A stretch of 64,000 nucleotides of DNA from Schlegelella_A sp038241255 (GTDB lineage Bacteria > Pseudomonadota > Gammaproteobacteria > Burkholderiales > Burkholderiaceae_C). A model generated the notes under the pieces. That model saw nothing but the letters and a program-made list of their open reading frames with translations. It had not been told where the DNA came from and ran no database searches. The stretch lies in NCBI GenBank assembly GCA_038241255.1, contig JBBRFW010000001.1:1-64000 (forward strand), read 5' to 3'. Positions 62,376-64,000 of this stretch are shown here, piece by piece; the stretch's first letter is position 1, and the number at the start of each line of letters is the position of its first letter. The position numbers were made by a program, and so were the translations under genes.

Positions 62376-63716
62376 TCACTTCATCTTGCCGTCTTCCTTG
62401 AACACCTTCTTCCAGTCGACTACGAGGCCGTCGAGCGCTTCCTTCGCCGTTCCCTTGTCGGCGACGACGTAGTCGTGGACGCGCTTCTGCATCGCCAGCA
62501 GCAATTGCGCGTACGACGGCTCAGCCCAGAAGTCGACGACCATTCCCATCGAGTCGAGGAACGGCTGCGCGAACGGCGAGCTCGTCGGGTAGCCGGGATC
62601 GTTGAGCACCGCCTTGGCGGCCGACGAGCCGCCTAGGGCCTGCCACTTCTTCTGCACGTCGGGGTTGGCGAACCACTTGATGTACTGCAGCGATTCGTTC
62701 CGGTGCGTCGAGTACGCGACCACCGAGATGCCCTGACCGCCGAGCTGGACGCCCTTGCCCTTGTCGGACGGGTTGACGAAGAAGCCGATCTTGTCGCCGC
62801 CGACGTTCGGGTCCTTGTAGAGGCCCGGGAAGAAGGCAAACCAGTTCATCATCATCGCGACCTGGCCCGACTTGAACGCGTCGAGCCCTTCGCCCATGTA
62901 GGCGTTGGTGAGGCCGGGCGGCGTGCTTCCCTTGTAAAGCGCCTTATAGAACTCGAGGCCCTTGACAGCGTCGGCGGAGTTGACGAAGCCGTCCATCGCG
63001 TACGGCTTCTTCGGATCCTCGTATTTGAAGCCCATCGGGTAGAGGACGTTGGTGACGCCCATCGTGATGCCTTCGGAGCCGCGCTCGGTGAAGAGATACG
63101 TGCCGTAGACCTTCTTGCCGTCGATCATGCGGCCCTGGAAGAACTCTGAGACCTGCTTGAACTCGGTCCAGGTCTTCGGCGGCGCCAGATCGCGATTGAA
63201 CTTCTTCTTGAACTCGGCCTGCAGCTCGGGCTTGGCGAACCAGTCCTTGCGATAGGTCCAGCCGACCGCGTCGGCCATCGCCGGCAGCGCCCAGTAGTTC
63301 GGCGAGTTTTTCGGCCACTCGGCGTAGCCGACGACGGTCGCCGGCGCGAAGTCGGTCATCTTGATGCCTTCCTTCGCGAAGAAGTCATTCAGCTTGACGT
63401 AGTGGCCGTTCTCGGCCGAGCCACCGATCCACTGGCTGTCGCCGATGATGAGGTCGCACAGCTTGCCCTTCGAGTTGAGCTCGTTGAGCATGCGGTCGGC
63501 GAAGTTCGTCCACGGCACGAACTCGAACTTCATCTTGATGTTCGTCTTCGCGGTGAAGTCCTTCGACAGCTCGACCAGGGCGTTCGCCGGGTCCCAGGCG
63601 GCCCAGCAGAGCGTGATCGTCTTGTCCTGCGCGCTGGCCGTGGTGGGAACCAGGCCGAGCGCGGCAACTGCAGCGAGGGTGAGCACCCCCGGCAGCATCT
63701 TCGATATCGATTTCAT
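62376..63716 (-). CDS. Carbohydrate ABC transporter solute-binding protein
   Basis: A 446-residue periplasmic protein with a signal peptide (LTLAAVAALGLVPTTASA). TLCWAAWDPANALVELSKDFTAKT, FVPWTNFADRMLNELNSKGKLCDLIIGDSQWIGGSAENG and FFVNPSDKGKGVQLGGQGISV fit the UgpB/MalE-like class for sugars and polyols. It begins the transporter run below the LacI-type regulator. Substrate unknown; DhaKL downstream suggests a short ketose or polyol. Confidence 0.9.
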   Translation of the reverse strand: MKSISKMLPGVLTLAAVAALGLVPTTASAQDKTITLCWAAWDPANALVELSKDFTAKTNIKMKFEFVPWTNFADRMLNELNSKGKLCDLIIGDSQWIGGSAENGHYVKLNDFFAKEGIKMTDFAPATVVGYAEWPKNSPNYWALPAMADAVGWTYRKDWFAKPELQAEFKKKFNRDLAPPKTWTEFKQVSEFFQGRMIDGKKVYGTYLFTERGSEGITMGVTNVLYPMGFKYEDPKKPYAMDGFVNSADAVKGLEFYKALYKGSTPPGLTNAYMGEGLDAFKSGQVAMMMNWFAFFPGLYKDPNVGGDKIGFFVNPSDKGKGVQLGGQGISVVAYSTHRNESLQYIKWFANPDVQKKWQALGGSSAAKAVLNDPGYPTSSPFAQPFLDSMGMVVDFWAEPSYAQLLLAMQKRVHDYVVADKGTAKEALDGLVVDWKKVFKEDGKMK

Positions 63717-63763
63717 GAGGCTGTCTCCGACAGAGGTTGATGATTCAGGGACACACCGGGCGG

Positions 63764-64000
63764 TCAATGGAGGTTCTCGGCCGTCAGGATCTCGACGCGC
63801 GGCTGCACCACGTTGAGTGCTCCACGAACGTTCTCGCAAAGCGCGCGCAGGACTCGCGCCGCCGTCAACACGCAGTAATGGATGTCCTGATGGAGGACAT
63901 ACGAGAAGGCGCCCGCGCTGAGCAGCGAGCGATGCTCTTCGGTCAGGTCGTGGACAGCGACGCCCACCTGGGTGGCGAGGCCGGCGGCCTTGAGCCCGCG
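63764..64000 (-). CDS. LacI-family regulator, C-terminal part (5' beyond window)
   Basis: The last 79 or so residues are visible, entering at 64000 with RGLKAAGLATQVGVAVHDLT and ending ALNVVQPRVEILTAENLH at 63764. The segment LLSAGAFSYVLHQDIHYCVLTAARVLRALCEN is typical of the LacI-type sugar-binding domain C-terminus. It is 47 bp upstream of the binding-protein gene on the same strand, so it probably controls this operon. Confidence 0.7.
   Translation of the reverse strand, partial: RGLKAAGLATQVGVAVHDLTEEHRSLLSAGAFSYVLHQDIHYCVLTAARVLRALCENVRGALNVVQPRVEILTAENLH

Overview
The window is GC-rich DNA from a member of the Betaproteobacteria, most probably a soil or freshwater Burkholderiales lineage. 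The evidence is two periplasmic binding proteins of the Bug/TctC type, a proteobacterial glnA-ntrB-ntrC locus with a sigma-54 promoter, a CaiB/enoyl-CoA hydratase set, and a Burkholderia-type 2-aminoethylphosphonate (AEP) gene set. No rRNA, tRNA or CRISPR was seen. Species cannot be assigned from the sequence alone.

Layout. 1-1.7 kb: a dctA-gntR pair with a palindromic operator. 1.8-5.4 kb: a worn region with the 3' remnant of an NCS1 permease cut by a decayed IS3-type element, a phospholipase D/cardiolipin synthase-like lipoprotein, and an acyl-CoA synthetase remnant. 5.4-7.0 kb: an ArsR-SRPBCC-hydrolase operon. 7.2-17.8 kb: AlkB-like dioxygenase, a frameshifted thioesterase, fhs, an RraA-like protein, MFS and DoxX proteins, a frameshifted ABC binding protein, and divergent Bug genes. 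17.8-41.1 kb: a 23-kb phosphonate island. 41.2-45.1 kb: TauE/SafE, a diguanylate cyclase, an EI24 protein and a molybdopterin-binding protein. 45.1-50.7 kb: glnA-ntrB-ntrC with two paralogous small secreted proteins around ntrBC. 50.7-55.7 kb: a cyclase pseudogene, then a surface-protein cluster with a DUF3494 (ice-binding type) lipoprotein. 56.4-64 kb: a carbohydrate/polyol ABC transporter with DhaKL kinase subunits and a LacI-type regulator cut by the window edge.

The phosphonate island is the centre of interest. Two long runs of tightly spaced or overlapping genes diverge from a 0.2-kb control region next to phnR. Rightward: AEP binding protein, ATPase, fused permease, a dead carbon-nitrogen hydrolase, phnW, then glutamine-synthetase-like ligase, Fe-alcohol dehydrogenase, class I glutamine amidotransferase, aldehyde dehydrogenase and HAD phosphatase. 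Leftward: phnR, phnA, phnY, a Na/Pi transporter with PhoU domain, a PhnZ/TmpB-like HD oxygenase, a DMT exporter/importer, a dimethylglycine/sarcosine-dehydrogenase-like enzyme, a CoA transferase and two enoyl-CoA hydratase-like proteins. PhnW, PhnY and PhnA give a complete route AEP -> phosphonoacetaldehyde -> phosphonoacetate -> acetate + phosphate. The five genes after phnW have exactly the enzyme classes needed to gamma-glutamylate an amino alcohol, oxidise it twice and remove the glutamyl group. I infer that the island handles AEP together with relatives such as ethanolamine, phosphoethanolamine or N-methylated aminophosphonates. This combination is the best candidate here for an undescribed system.

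Several genes carry single-base frame disruptions (thioesterase, ABC binding protein, carbon-nitrogen hydrolase, cyclase). Some sit in short homopolymers, so raw read support should be checked before calling all of them pseudogenes.
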